Shown: one piece after another, positions 26,583 to 35,793 of the stretch
Numbering within the stretch: the first letter of the stretch is position 1
Layout: every line of letters begins with the position of its first letter
DNA from: Roseobacter denitrificans OCh 114
GTDB lineage: Bacteria > Pseudomonadota > Alphaproteobacteria > Rhodobacterales > Rhodobacteraceae
Length of the DNA: 64,000 nucleotides
Assembly: GCF_000014045.1 (NCBI RefSeq)
Contig: NC_008209.1
Span: 1,263,001 to 1,327,000, forward strand
Direction of reading: 5' to 3'
Made by a program: the position numbers and the translations under genes
Notes under the pieces: model-generated
The model's database searches: none
Seen by the model: only the letters and a program-made list of their open reading frames with translations
Told to the model about the DNA's origin: nothing

Positions 26583-29500
26583 TCACTGCGCCGGGGTGCG
26601 CAGCGCCAGTTTCTCTTCGTCCTCGATCGGTGCGCGCACGCAAAGCCTGAGCAGGGGCGGCACGGTCAGCAGGGTCAGAAACGCCGACATGGACAGACCG
26701 CCCACCACCACCGCGCCGAGGCCACGATAAAGTTCAGAGCCTTCGCCGGGGAAGACGACCAGCGGCAGCATGCCACAGACAGACGTCAGCGTGGACATGA
26801 AGATCGGGCGAATGCGGTTGCGTGTCGCCTCTTCGATGGCGTCGACCGGGGACATGCCTTCGTCGCGCAAATGATAGAGCGTCTGATGCACGATCAGAAT
26901 CGCATTATTGACCACGATCCCGACAAGGATGATGAACCCCAGCAGCGTCAGCGTATCCAGCGGTTGCGTCTGGAAGGTGTTGAGCAGTGCAAGACCCCCG
27001 ACACCGCCCGCAGCGGCCACGGGCACCGAAATCATGATGACCAGCGGCAGTACGAAGCTTTCGAACAGGATCGCCATGACGAGGAACACGATGACCAGCG
27101 CCACGGCGAGGTTGATCTGGATCGCGTCCCACGTCTGGCTGAGCTGATCGGCGGTGCCTGAAACGCTCATCCGGACGCCATTGGGCAGGCCGCTTTCTTC
27201 GAGAACGTCGATGACTTCTTCCTGCAGCAGTTCAACGGCCTCTTCCAGTGCGAGCGCGTCCGAAGGTCTGACCTCAAGCGTGACGGTGCGCAACCGATCC
27301 CGATGCCGGATTTCTGTCGGGCCGGCAGTGACGACCACATCCGCAAGGGCGGATACCGGGATGATCTGACCGGAGGGGGTGACAACAGGGTAATTGCCGA
27401 TGTCCTGCGTCCGCTGCCCGACCTGCAGGCCGGGATCACCCTTGAGCATCAGATTGACGCGTTCAGCCCCCACGGTGATCTCTGCCACACGCAGACCGTC
27501 GTTGAACGCATCAACGGTCAGGGCAAGGTCCGACGACGTGAGCCCCGCATCCGCGAGGCGCAACCGGTCCGGCACCAGACGCACCTCGGGCGCGCCGAGT
27601 TCAAGGCCCGGTAGCGGGCGGAACTGATGCCCTTCCGAACGGGGCAGCAGTTGCGAGATCGTACCGGCGGCGCGGCCCGCAACTGCCAGAATATCGTTGA
27701 GGTCCTGACCGGAGATGTTCAACTCGATCGTGCGCCCCCCGCCGACGCCGCGGCCAAAGAGGGACGGTTGCGTCATGAAGCCGAAGGTGCCGGGTTCGGC
27801 AAAGATCGGTTGTGACAGGACGGGGATCAATGCCCCCGCCTGCGTGCCATCCACTGCGGATGCGCCGACAAAACTTGCCCCCGGGCGCGCCACGAAAAAG
27901 AAGTTGTCGATCGTCGGGGTGCCGTCTTCGGTCTGCGTTTCCGGCGCGGCTTCCCAGAGCGGTTGGGCGACTGTTTCGATCCGCTCGGCAATGGTCTGCG
28001 TCGTATCAAGGTTATAGCCGGGTGGCGGGATGATCAGGCCAAAGACAAGGTTGCGGTTGCCCTCTGGCAGATATTCAAGGCGCGGCAGAAAGGTGATCGT
28101 TGCCACCGCAGCACCCCCTGCGATGAGCGCCACCATGAACAGCCCCAGAGCGCGGAACCGCACCGTGAGCCGCACATAGGACATGACCATCCCGTGAAAG
28201 CCGCGCGCAAGGTGATCAAGACCCCAGATGTTGACCTTTTTCTGATCGCCTTTTGACAGCAGTTTGCTGGAGAGCGCCGGGATCACCGTGACCGCGACCA
28301 CAAGCGACAGCAGAACCGACACCGAAATGGCCACCGCAATGTCGCGGAACAACTGGCCCGCTTCAAGCTGCATGATGAGGATCGGGACAAAGACCAGAAC
28401 GGTCGTCAGTGCGGATACAAGTATCGCCCCCCAGACCTGTTTCGCGCCGAGATAGGCGGCCTCGCGCCTCGATTTGCCTTCTTCCCGCAATCGGTAGATG
28501 TTTTCGAGCACCACAATCGCGGCATCCACAATCATCCCCACCGCAAAGGCAATCCCGGCGAGCGAGATGACGTTGAGCGTGCGCCCGGTGGCGGCCATCG
28601 CGACGAATGTGGACACGATGCTGACGGGAATCGCCAGAGACACAACGAGCGTGGCGCGCGGGCTGCGCAAAAACGCCATCAGCACGGCGGCGGCCAGTGC
28701 CCCGCCGATCCAGATGTTCTGCGTCACCAGATCAATCGCGCCGTTGATATAAACCGTTTCGTCGTAGGCCTGCCGCATGTTGAGCCCGACCTCTGCCACG
28801 GGGCCTGCCGAGAGTTCGGCCAGCACCTCTTTGACCTCGGCCATGGTTTCGATGACATTCGCGCCGGGTTCACGGACGATGTTGAACGCCAGCCCCGGCT
28901 CGCCGCGAAAACGCAGACGCGAGTTGGCTTCTTCAAAGGAAAAGCTGACGTCGGCCACATCCGCCACCCGCACGCGACCTGACCCGCCGGTGCCGATGTC
29001 AGAGCGCAGCACGACCGATTTGATGGCCTCAACGGTGTTGAGGTTGCCCTCGGCACGCACCACGTAGCGGCGCTTGCCTTCTTCGACGTCCCCTGCGGAG
29101 AGGGAGATGTTTTCATCTCGCAGAACGCGCACGACTTCGGGCACCGTGAGGTCAAAACGCGACAGCCTGCGCGGATCGACCACGACCTGCAATTCGCGGG
29201 TGACACCGCCGAATACATTGACCGCCGAGACGCCCTCGATCCGTTCGATCCGGTCCTGAATGACGTCCTCGACGAAATCGCCATAGGTGGCCATTTCGCG
29301 GGTGTTGCCCTCTTGCGCTGTCAACAAGATCCACGCGATGGGGCTGTCATCCGCGCCGGAAGTGTCCAGTGTGGGTTCGCTGGCCTCGTCAGGGTAATCG
29401 CCGACACGGTCCAACCGGTTTGACACCAGCAAGAGCGATTGCACCATGTCGGTGCCGACGCCGAATTCGAGTGTGATCTCCGCCTCTCCGGTGCGGGAGC

Positions 29501-29747
29501 GGGAGGTCATGATATCCAGCCCTTCGAGGCCCCTGAGCGCCTCTTCCTGCGGGTTGACGATCTCGCGCTCAATCTCGGAAGGGGCGGCACCGGGCCACTG
29601 CGTTTCAATCACGACGATGGGCTTGCGCACATCCGGTGCCAGCTGGATCGGAATGCGGCTGACGGCGATGGTGCCGAACAGAACGGCCATGATGACGGCA
29701 GCCATCACGGCAATCGGGCGATCAATTGCGTAGCGGATCAGGTCCAT
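26583..29747 (-). CDS. RND-family efflux pump, inner-membrane permease
   Basis: 1054 residues, AcrB/MexB-like architecture of 12 helices and two large periplasmic loops. It opens MDLIRYAIDRPIAVMAAVIMAVLFG; helix 4 contains AVGMIVDAAIVVLENIYR, one aspartate where AcrB has two (VDDA), so proton relay is arranged more like single-Asp RND members. The second half has VFLVMAILFESFVLPLVIM and GIVVNNAILIVHQT. It forms a pump with the adaptor gene 3 bp upstream and is the last gene of a five-gene minus-strand run. Substrates unknown. No outer-membrane factor gene is adjacent. Confidence 0.93.
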   Translation of the reverse strand: MDLIRYAIDRPIAVMAAVIMAVLFGTIAVSRIPIQLAPDVRKPIVVIETQWPGAAPSEIEREIVNPQEEALRGLEGLDIMTSRSRTGEAEITLEFGVGTDMVQSLLLVSNRLDRVGDYPDEASEPTLDTSGADDSPIAWILLTAQEGNTREMATYGDFVEDVIQDRIERIEGVSAVNVFGGVTRELQVVVDPRRLSRFDLTVPEVVRVLRDENISLSAGDVEEGKRRYVVRAEGNLNTVEAIKSVVLRSDIGTGGSGRVRVADVADVSFSFEEANSRLRFRGEPGLAFNIVREPGANVIETMAEVKEVLAELSAGPVAEVGLNMRQAYDETVYINGAIDLVTQNIWIGGALAAAVLMAFLRSPRATLVVSLAIPVSIVSTFVAMAATGRTLNVISLAGIAFAVGMIVDAAIVVLENIYRLREEGKSRREAAYLGAKQVWGAILVSALTTVLVFVPILIMQLEAGQLFRDIAVAISVSVLLSLVVAVTVIPALSSKLLSKGDQKKVNIWGLDHLARGFHGMVMSYVRLTVRFRALGLFMVALIAGGAAVATITFLPRLEYLPEGNRNLVFGLIIPPPGYNLDTTQTIAERIETVAQPLWEAAPETQTEDGTPTIDNFFFVARPGASFVGASAVDGTQAGALIPVLSQPIFAEPGTFGFMTQPSLFGRGVGGGRTIELNISGQDLNDILAVAGRAAGTISQLLPRSEGHQFRPLPGLELGAPEVRLVPDRLRLADAGLTSSDLALTVDAFNDGLRVAEITVGAERVNLMLKGDPGLQVGQRTQDIGNYPVVTPSGQIIPVSALADVVVTAGPTEIRHRDRLRTVTLEVRPSDALALEEAVELLQEEVIDVLEESGLPNGVRMSVSGTADQLSQTWDAIQINLAVALVIVFLVMAILFESFVLPLVIMISVPVAAAGGVGGLALLNTFQTQPLDTLTLLGFIILVGIVVNNAILIVHQTLYHLRDEGMSPVDAIEEATRNRIRPIFMSTLTSVCGMLPLVVFPGEGSELYRGLGAVVVGGLSMSAFLTLLTVPPLLRLCVRAPIEDEEKLALRTPAQ

Positions 29748-29750
29748 GGG

Positions 29751-30878
29751 CTAGCCTTTCTCGCTGCCGGTCATCGGCGTGATTTCCTGTCCGGGGCGCA
29801 GCCGTTCATTGCCGCGCGTCACAACGACGTCGCCCTCGCTCAACCCATCCAGCACCTCAAAGCGATCCCCCAGTGCGACACCGATCTGCACGGTGCGCGG
29901 TTGCGCCGTTCCGTCTGCCGCCACGAAGACCGTCCAGCCGCCGCGGGCCTGCACCAAGGCGTCTTTGGGCACCGACAGAACCTCGCGCGGGGCGCTGATG
30001 GGGATGTTGATGGTGATGGACTGGCCGATGGCCAAACGGTCCAGAGAGGCCAGATCAGACGACGTAAAGCGCACCGGACGCGTCCGCGTGGCGGTATCCT
30101 CAACGGGCAGCAACACGCGCACGTTCAGATCCAGCGGCACGCCGGTCTCTGTGCTTCCGGCGACCGCCTGTCCGGGTTGCAGAACGCTGACGTATTTCGA
30201 TGGTACGCTGGCCTCGATCTCCATGGACTGAACATCCAGCAGCGTGACGACGGCGGCACCCGATGCGATGAATTCGCCGGGGTTGATCTGCACTTCCAGC
30301 ACGATCCCGGCGTAGGGGGCGGTGATGCGCGCGCGGTCCAGTTGATACCGGGTCTCTGCCAAAGTCGCCTCGGCGGTCTGGACGCGCGCCTCTGCTTCGG
30401 CGAGCAGCCCGTTGGCCTCAAACAGGTCACTTTGCGCATCATCAAAACGGCTGGTCGAGAAAGACGCCGTGTTGCGCAGACCCTCGATCCGCGCCAAAGC
30501 ATTGGCTGCGCGGTTGACGCGCGTCTGCGCGATCACGATGCCTGCGCGGGCCTCTGCCAGCCGTGCCTGGGCCTGTCGGGCCAGAATGTCCAGAAGCTCG
30601 GTGTCGAGGGTTGCCAGCATCTCGCCCTGATCGACGGATGCGCCCTCAAGCACCATGATTTCATCGACCGTGCCCGCGATGCGGCTGGCAATCGTCCCCT
30701 CGCGGGCAGTCACCACCTCGGCAAAGAGCGGAACAGTGTCGGCGATGGTTTTGACCTCGACGGTTTCGACGCCCACGGCAGCCGGCCCGCCTTGTGCAGC
30801 GGCCATGGAGGGGACACTCAGACAGATCGCGATAAACAGCGCGCAGGTGAGCCGGAATAGGAATAAGGGGTGGGTCAT
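29751..30878 (-). CDS. RND efflux periplasmic adaptor (membrane fusion protein)
   Basis: 375 residues from ATG 30878. Signal peptide (LFRLTCALFIAICLSVPSMAAAQ), then the beta-barrel/lipoyl parts (PLFAEVVTAREGTIASRIAG, GASVDQGEMLATLD), an alpha-helical coiled-coil hairpin (about residues 95-170), the second lipoyl half (ITAPYAGIVLEVQINPGEF) and the membrane-proximal domain (GLSEGDVVVTRGNERLRPGQ). It bridges the pump at 26583 to an outer-membrane channel encoded elsewhere. It is preceded by a TetR gene on the same strand. Confidence 0.93.
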   Translation of the reverse strand: MTHPLFLFRLTCALFIAICLSVPSMAAAQGGPAAVGVETVEVKTIADTVPLFAEVVTAREGTIASRIAGTVDEIMVLEGASVDQGEMLATLDTELLDILARQAQARLAEARAGIVIAQTRVNRAANALARIEGLRNTASFSTSRFDDAQSDLFEANGLLAEAEARVQTAEATLAETRYQLDRARITAPYAGIVLEVQINPGEFIASGAAVVTLLDVQSMEIEASVPSKYVSVLQPGQAVAGSTETGVPLDLNVRVLLPVEDTATRTRPVRFTSSDLASLDRLAIGQSITINIPISAPREVLSVPKDALVQARGGWTVFVAADGTAQPRTVQIGVALGDRFEVLDGLSEGDVVVTRGNERLRPGQEITPMTGSEKG

Positions 30879-30912
30879 TGGAGCGCCCTGTAAAATAATC
30901 ATTGCACAGGTA

Positions 30913-30924
30913 AACCAGTTAGTT
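30913..30924. promoter_or_regulatory. Possible TetR operator before the RND genes
   Basis: An imperfect palindrome AACCAGTTAGTT (symmetry AACnAnnTnGTT) in the 101-bp gap between the TetR gene and the adaptor gene. Location fits local repression of the pump, but the symmetry is incomplete. Confidence 0.35.
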
Positions 30925-30979
30925 CGAAATTGCACGCCTCCAAGGGCGGGGCCTGCGCGTGCGCGCGCGAAGAACTGTG

Positions 30980-31672
30980 TCAGGCCGAACCGTCGTTGGC
31001 ACCTTTTACCGGGTCCAGCGCATTGGCATAGGCCCGCAATTCCGCAACTTCGCGTGCCGATGGTGTCTTTCCGGTAAAGCCAACCAGATAGGCGGGCATC
31101 AATCTGTTGCGGGTCTCCATCGGCTCGTTCAACTTTGCGTCATCATACCCGATCTGCATGTAGTAGAGGATGCGCGCCCGGGCCGTCGCTTCGAGGGGTG
31201 GGTAGTCGAACCTCTCGAACATCGCCTGCAGGGCGCTCAGGCGCTGCGTTTCCGAGGCGTCCAGCACAGCGCGCACCTCTTGCGAGCGACGCGCCCAATC
31301 GCGCACGGCAAAATCCAGCCGCGTGTCAAAAAGCGCGGGATTAATCACACAGCGAAACACATTTCCCACCGCTTCGGTGATCGTATCGGCGGGGCGCTCG
31401 GCCATACGGACCAAGGCCGCCGTATTGGTGTGGCGCCAATGCTCCAGCAGCGCATCAAGCAGGTCCTGTCGGGATTTGAAATACCAGTAGAAGCTGGATC
31501 GTGACACGCCAAGGGCCGCGCCCATGGCCTGAATTTTCACGCCTTCGACCCCGTCGCGGATCAGGGCGGCCATGGCGATGTTTAGCCAATCATCGCGGGT
31601 CACCTTGATATTGCCGATCAGCGGTTCACTGTCGGGGTTGTCGCGGTGCAAGGTGGGGTCTGAACGGTCCAT
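30980..31672 (-). CDS. TetR-family regulator
   Basis: 230 residues. N-terminal HTH (residues about 25-70: WLNIAMAALIRDGVEGVKIQAMGAALGVSRSSFYWYFKSRQDLLDALLEHW), then a helical ligand domain ending in a Ser/Ala-rich tail. It sits 6 bp after the MttB-family gene stop and 101 bp before the RND adaptor, same strand, which links the amine-catabolic genes to the efflux pump. It probably represses the pump, the whole run, or both. Confidence 0.9.
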   Translation of the reverse strand: MDRSDPTLHRDNPDSEPLIGNIKVTRDDWLNIAMAALIRDGVEGVKIQAMGAALGVSRSSFYWYFKSRQDLLDALLEHWRHTNTAALVRMAERPADTITEAVGNVFRCVINPALFDTRLDFAVRDWARRSQEVRAVLDASETQRLSALQAMFERFDYPPLEATARARILYYMQIGYDDAKLNEPMETRNRLMPAYLVGFTGKTPSAREVAELRAYANALDPVKGANDGSA

Positions 31673-31678
31673 CGGTGT

Positions 31679-33220
31679 CTAGCTTTCGGGCGGGGCACCG
31701 CCCTCGGCCGTGCGTTTTGCGATGAAATCCTGCAGGTTCTCCAGACGTTTGCCGTCCACCTCGGGCCGTTTATCTGCGGCCAGAATATCCTGCCAGACTC
31801 TGGTGGCGCGCTGGTTGGCGTCCTGTGCGCCGCGTTCTGTCCATGTGCCGAAATTTGCGTAATCATGCACGATAGGTTCGTAGAATTCGGTATTGTAACG
31901 CGCCATGGTTTGAGGGGCGGCAAAGAAGTGGCCGCTGGGTTCAACCGCGCTGAGGGCTGTGTCAAACCCGATCTCATCAATGCCCGCCTGCTTGCCCGCG
32001 CATAGCTCTGCGATCATGTTCAACACTTCGAAGTCGGTGATGATTTTCTCGTAAGATACGCTCAGGCCGCCCTCAAGCCAGCCAGCGGCGTGGATGATCA
32101 CCGTCGCGCCACCCATCAGGGAGCCCCAGAGGCCCATCTGGTTTTCATTGGCCGCCTGCACGTCGTTGATATTGGAGGCAGAGCCCGCCGCGCTGCGCCA
32201 CGGCAGACCGGTAAAACGCGCGAGTTGGCCCGCCGCCAGCGAGGCCTGAAAATGCGCCGAGGTGCCAAACGCGGGTGCACCCGATTTCATGTCCACATTG
32301 GACGTGAATGTCCCATAGCAGACCGGTGCGCCGGGTTTGACCAGTTGTGTCAGGGTGATCGCCGCCAGCGCCTCGGCATGGCTGAGGGTGATCGCGCCTG
32401 CAACCGTGATCGGCGCCATCGCGCCCATGAGTGTAAAGGGCGTGACGATGGACAGCTGCCCGTTGCGGGCAAAGTCAATCAACCCCTGTGCCATCGGTAT
32501 ATCGAGCGTGCGGGGGCTGTTGGTGTTGATGATGGTGTAGCAGTGCGGGGAGTCGGCAAATTCAGCATCCGATAGGCCGCGAAAGTCGCGCAGCATCTCA
32601 AAGCAGTCCATCGCCTGCGGTGTGCCGCGTGCGAAAACGAAGGGGAATTTGTCGGTGCGTGTCAGCTGCACTTCGGTGGTGAAGTAGTGACGCAGATGGG
32701 TGGGAACATCTTGCGGTTCGACCGAAGGCGACATCATCTGGAACACGTCAAAGTGATGGCAAAGCGTTGTGTATTCCCGGAAATCCCGTGCCGATCCGGG
32801 GCGGCGGCCCCGCGCGAGATCGGTGGCGTGCGGAGCACCGGCGCCGGGTTGAAAAACCAGGCTGCCAAGTTCCAGCAGGATGTCGCGGTCGCGCGCCCCG
32901 GCGCGGCCGGTGATGGATCTGGGGGCGGTGGCAAGGGCTGCGTCAATCATGTCACGCCCGAGATAGACCATCTGATCCACCACGCGCGCACCGCCCTTGC
33001 GCAACACCTCGACCGCTTCGGGCAGCAGCACTTTGATGCCAAGCTCTTCCAGCGTGCGCAGGGATGTTTCATGCATGGCCGCGATCTGATCGCTGGAAAA
33101 GACCTCCATCGGGGGAAAGGGGTTGCGCAGGTTGCGATAGTTCACGTTGCGCTCTGGTGCGGCCTTGGGCCCGCCATCGCGGCGGGTCCGTCTGCGCCCG
33201 GTGTTTTCGCGCAAGCTCAT
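31679..33220 (-). CDS. Trimethylamine methyltransferase (MttB) family protein, non-pyrrolysine type
   Basis: 513 residues of the MttB family, whose members transfer methyl groups from quaternary or tertiary amines to a corrinoid protein or another acceptor. The reading frame has no internal amber codon, so it is of the non-pyrrolysine type (as MtgB, which acts on glycine betaine). Landmarks: VFSSDQIAAMHETSLRTLEELGI, YTIINTNSPRTLD and AGAITLSHAEALAAITLTQL. No corrinoid-protein gene is adjacent. It starts in an ATGA overlap with the FAD dehydrogenase gene, pointing to joint use of a methylated amine; the exact substrate is inference. Confidence 0.88.
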   Translation of the reverse strand: MSLRENTGRRRTRRDGGPKAAPERNVNYRNLRNPFPPMEVFSSDQIAAMHETSLRTLEELGIKVLLPEAVEVLRKGGARVVDQMVYLGRDMIDAALATAPRSITGRAGARDRDILLELGSLVFQPGAGAPHATDLARGRRPGSARDFREYTTLCHHFDVFQMMSPSVEPQDVPTHLRHYFTTEVQLTRTDKFPFVFARGTPQAMDCFEMLRDFRGLSDAEFADSPHCYTIINTNSPRTLDIPMAQGLIDFARNGQLSIVTPFTLMGAMAPITVAGAITLSHAEALAAITLTQLVKPGAPVCYGTFTSNVDMKSGAPAFGTSAHFQASLAAGQLARFTGLPWRSAAGSASNINDVQAANENQMGLWGSLMGGATVIIHAAGWLEGGLSVSYEKIITDFEVLNMIAELCAGKQAGIDEIGFDTALSAVEPSGHFFAAPQTMARYNTEFYEPIVHDYANFGTWTERGAQDANQRATRVWQDILAADKRPEVDGKRLENLQDFIAKRTAEGGAPPES

Positions 33221-35619
33221 CCGCGCATGGCCTTGCCGTCCGGATCATAGGGCGATGCGGCGATGATGCGTGCGGCCCGCTTGACGCCGACCACATGCAC
33301 GCTGACCTCTGTGCCTGCGCTGCTGTGGGTCGGGTCCACCAGCGCCATGGCGAGCGATTTGCCGACCGTGTGGCCATATCCGCCGGAGGTGACAAAACCG
33401 ACCTGAGCGCCGTTGACCCAAATCGGTTCGAACCCGCTGGCGTCCGCACCATCGGCGTCGATTTCCATCGTGACAAGTGTTTGTGCCGGGCCATTGCCAT
33501 CGCGTTCCGCCATGGCTGCGGATTTGCCAATGAACTCCTTGTCCCAGTCGATCCAGCGGTCCATTCCGGTCATGCCGGGGGTGTAGCCTTGGGTGAATTC
33601 CGCATTCCAGATGCCAAAGCTCTTTTCCAGCCGCAGGCTCAGCAGCGCATTGAACCCGTATTCGCGGATCCCCGCATCCGCGCCCGCCTCCAGCAGGATA
33701 CGGCGCAGCACCGCGTGATCCCCCGCGCGGCAGTGGATTTCATACCCGCGCTCACCCGCGACCGACAGACGCCCGACCTTGCAGCGCAACAGCCCGATGT
33801 CAAAATGACCACAGCCCATGAAATTCAGATCCGCAATCGGGCCGTCGGTCAGTTTCTCGATCACACCGAGCGATGCAGGACCCGCCAGAGAGAACCCGGA
33901 CACCTCGTCGCCCAGATCGCGCAGGGTGACGCCCTCCATCATGTGATCGACAAACCAGCGCATGTGCCACCGGCGCAGGTAGTAGCTGCCCATGATCCAC
34001 CAGATGCCATCGCCCCAGTTGAAGACGGTCAGATCACCCTTGAGCCGCCCATCCTCGGCCAGCATGGGGGCGAGCCGCGCGCGGCCCGGTTTGGGCAGCT
34101 TGCTTGCCATGATCTGGTCAAGCCACTGCTCGGCGTTGGGCCCTGACACCTCGAAGCGGGAAAAGCCGGTGATATCCAGCAGGCCGACGCCATTGCGCAC
34201 CGCCTGACATTCATCCGCCACGATTCCATGCGCGTTCGAGCGTTTCAGCGAGGGCGCTTCGACAAAGCCCGGTTCGGCAAAATAAAGCGGCACTTCCAAA
34301 TCCCAGCTTTGCCCCCACTGACAGCCCGCAGCACTCATATCCGCATAGGCCCCGGCGGTTTTCAACGGGCGGCCCGCGGGCAGCTGTTCATTCGGATAGG
34401 TCATCACAAAGCGGCGGGTATAGAACTGGCCGGTTGTTTCCTTGATGTACTGCTTGTTTTCGGCCCAGACGCCATAGCGGGCCACATCCATCCCGTAGAC
34501 ATCCGCATCAGGTGTGCCGTTGATCATCCATTCGGCCAGCGATTTGCCGACGCCGCCGCCCTGCAGGAACCCGGCCATCACCGCGCAGGCCGACCAGTAC
34601 CCGCGCTTGCCCGGCACAGGCCCCACCAGCGGGTTGCCATCGGGCGAGAAGGTGAACGCGCCGTTCACCCATGTCTTGACGCCGACCTCCTGCAGGCAGG
34701 GGTAGCGCTCAAAGCCCATGATCAGTTCATTTTCGATGCGGTCGGGGTCTTCCTGCTGCAATTCAAACCCGTATTCCCACGGTGCGCCGTCCATCATCCA
34801 GTGCTGGTGATTGACCTCGTAGATGCCCAGCAGCACGCCCTTCTGATCCTGCCGCAGATAGGTGAATCCTTCGAGATCCACGGTCATGGGGACCTCGAAA
34901 TCAAGGCCTTCAAGCTGCGGGATCGTGTCCGAGATCAGATAGTGGTGGTTGAGCGGGGAGACAGGCAATTCGATCCCGGCCATACGCCCCACCTGCTTGG
35001 CCCAGAGGCCCGCCGCATTGACCACATGTTCGCAGCTCACCGTCCCTTTTTCGGTAACAACGTCCCACCCTTGCAGAGTCTGGTTCAGTTCCAGCACACG
35101 GTTGTGTTCGATCACGGTGGCGCCGCGTTTCTTGGCCGCGCCTGCATAGGCGTGCACCGTGCCGGTTGTGTCGATGTACCCTTCGCGGTCGGCCCACATG
35201 CCGCCAAGCAGCCCGTCACCGGACATGATCGGATTGAGGGCCACTGCCTCTTCCACCGTCACAAGGCGGCAGTCGTGGATGCCGATGGACTGAAACGTGC
35301 GATACGCCGATTGCAGCCATTCCCAACGGTCCGGCGTGCCCGCCATGGTCAACCCGCCGGTGCGGTGCAGGCCGATGTCCTGCCCGCTTTCCTCCTGAAT
35401 GTCGTCAAAGAGGTCAATCGTATAGGACTGAAGCTGTGCGATGTTCGGGTCCGCATTCAGGGCATGAAACCCGCCCGCCGCATGCCAGCTTGACCCGGCT
35501 GTCAGCAGGGAACGTTCGATGAGGCACACGTCGCTCCACCCCATCTTGGCCAGATGGTAGAGGATGGACGTGCCCACGACACCCCCGCCGATCACGACAA
35601 CGCGGTAATGTGACTTCAT
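33217..35619 (-). CDS. FAD-dependent dehydrogenase with GcvT domains (dimethylglycine/sarcosine dehydrogenase family)
   Basis: 800 residues in two parts. Residues 1-about 400 are a D-amino-acid-oxidase-like FAD domain (dinucleotide motif VVIGGGVVGTSILYHLA at residues 8-24, then SSWHAAGGFHAL). The rest carries the GcvT folate-binding and C-terminal barrels (GVGLLDITGFSRFEVSGPNAEQWLD, FNALLSLRLEKSFGIWNAEF). This fusion oxidatively demethylates N-methylated glycines and passes the C1 unit to tetrahydrofolate. It leads the run of five minus-strand genes; two palindromes lie just upstream (35653-35684). Confidence 0.9.
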   Translation of the reverse strand: MKSHYRVVVIGGGVVGTSILYHLAKMGWSDVCLIERSLLTAGSSWHAAGGFHALNADPNIAQLQSYTIDLFDDIQEESGQDIGLHRTGGLTMAGTPDRWEWLQSAYRTFQSIGIHDCRLVTVEEAVALNPIMSGDGLLGGMWADREGYIDTTGTVHAYAGAAKKRGATVIEHNRVLELNQTLQGWDVVTEKGTVSCEHVVNAAGLWAKQVGRMAGIELPVSPLNHHYLISDTIPQLEGLDFEVPMTVDLEGFTYLRQDQKGVLLGIYEVNHQHWMMDGAPWEYGFELQQEDPDRIENELIMGFERYPCLQEVGVKTWVNGAFTFSPDGNPLVGPVPGKRGYWSACAVMAGFLQGGGVGKSLAEWMINGTPDADVYGMDVARYGVWAENKQYIKETTGQFYTRRFVMTYPNEQLPAGRPLKTAGAYADMSAAGCQWGQSWDLEVPLYFAEPGFVEAPSLKRSNAHGIVADECQAVRNGVGLLDITGFSRFEVSGPNAEQWLDQIMASKLPKPGRARLAPMLAEDGRLKGDLTVFNWGDGIWWIMGSYYLRRWHMRWFVDHMMEGVTLRDLGDEVSGFSLAGPASLGVIEKLTDGPIADLNFMGCGHFDIGLLRCKVGRLSVAGERGYEIHCRAGDHAVLRRILLEAGADAGIREYGFNALLSLRLEKSFGIWNAEFTQGYTPGMTGMDRWIDWDKEFIGKSAAMAERDGNGPAQTLVTMEIDADGADASGFEPIWVNGAQVGFVTSGGYGHTVGKSLAMALVDPTHSSAGTEVSVHVVGVKRAARIIAASPYDPDGKAMRG

Positions 35620-35652
35620 GCTGTGGCCTTTCGATTCGTATCAGACGCGACT

Positions 35653-35672
35653 ACTGTACATTTGTGTACAGT
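35653..35672. promoter_or_regulatory. Perfect palindromic operator candidate for the amine/efflux operon
   Basis: Exact 8-bp arms ACTGTACA/TGTACAGT around TTTG, 33 bp upstream of the dehydrogenase ATG. The size and symmetry fit a dimeric TetR- or GntR-type regulator; the TetR gene in the same run is the obvious candidate. Confidence 0.65.
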
Positions 35673-35684
35673 TCTGCTCAGAAC
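35671..35684. promoter_or_regulatory. Second palindrome abutting the first
   Basis: Exact 6-bp arms GTTCTG/CAGAAC around CT, sharing two bases with the preceding palindrome. Together they cover the gap between divergent genes and could be two regulators' sites or one extended site. Confidence 0.5.
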
Positions 35685-35793
35685 GCTAGGTTCAATAGCA
35701 TTCATCGGTCAAGATTTTTTTCTTTTCTGCGGCTTTGACTGTGCAGGCCGTGGCTGCGCACTAGGCTGTATCGCAGCAAGCAGGAGAACGGAT

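Noticed and set aside
31679..31681. Read-through of the TAG stop as pyrrolysine in the MttB-family gene
   Set aside because: The TAG is followed within a few bases by the TetR start and the protein already has full family length.
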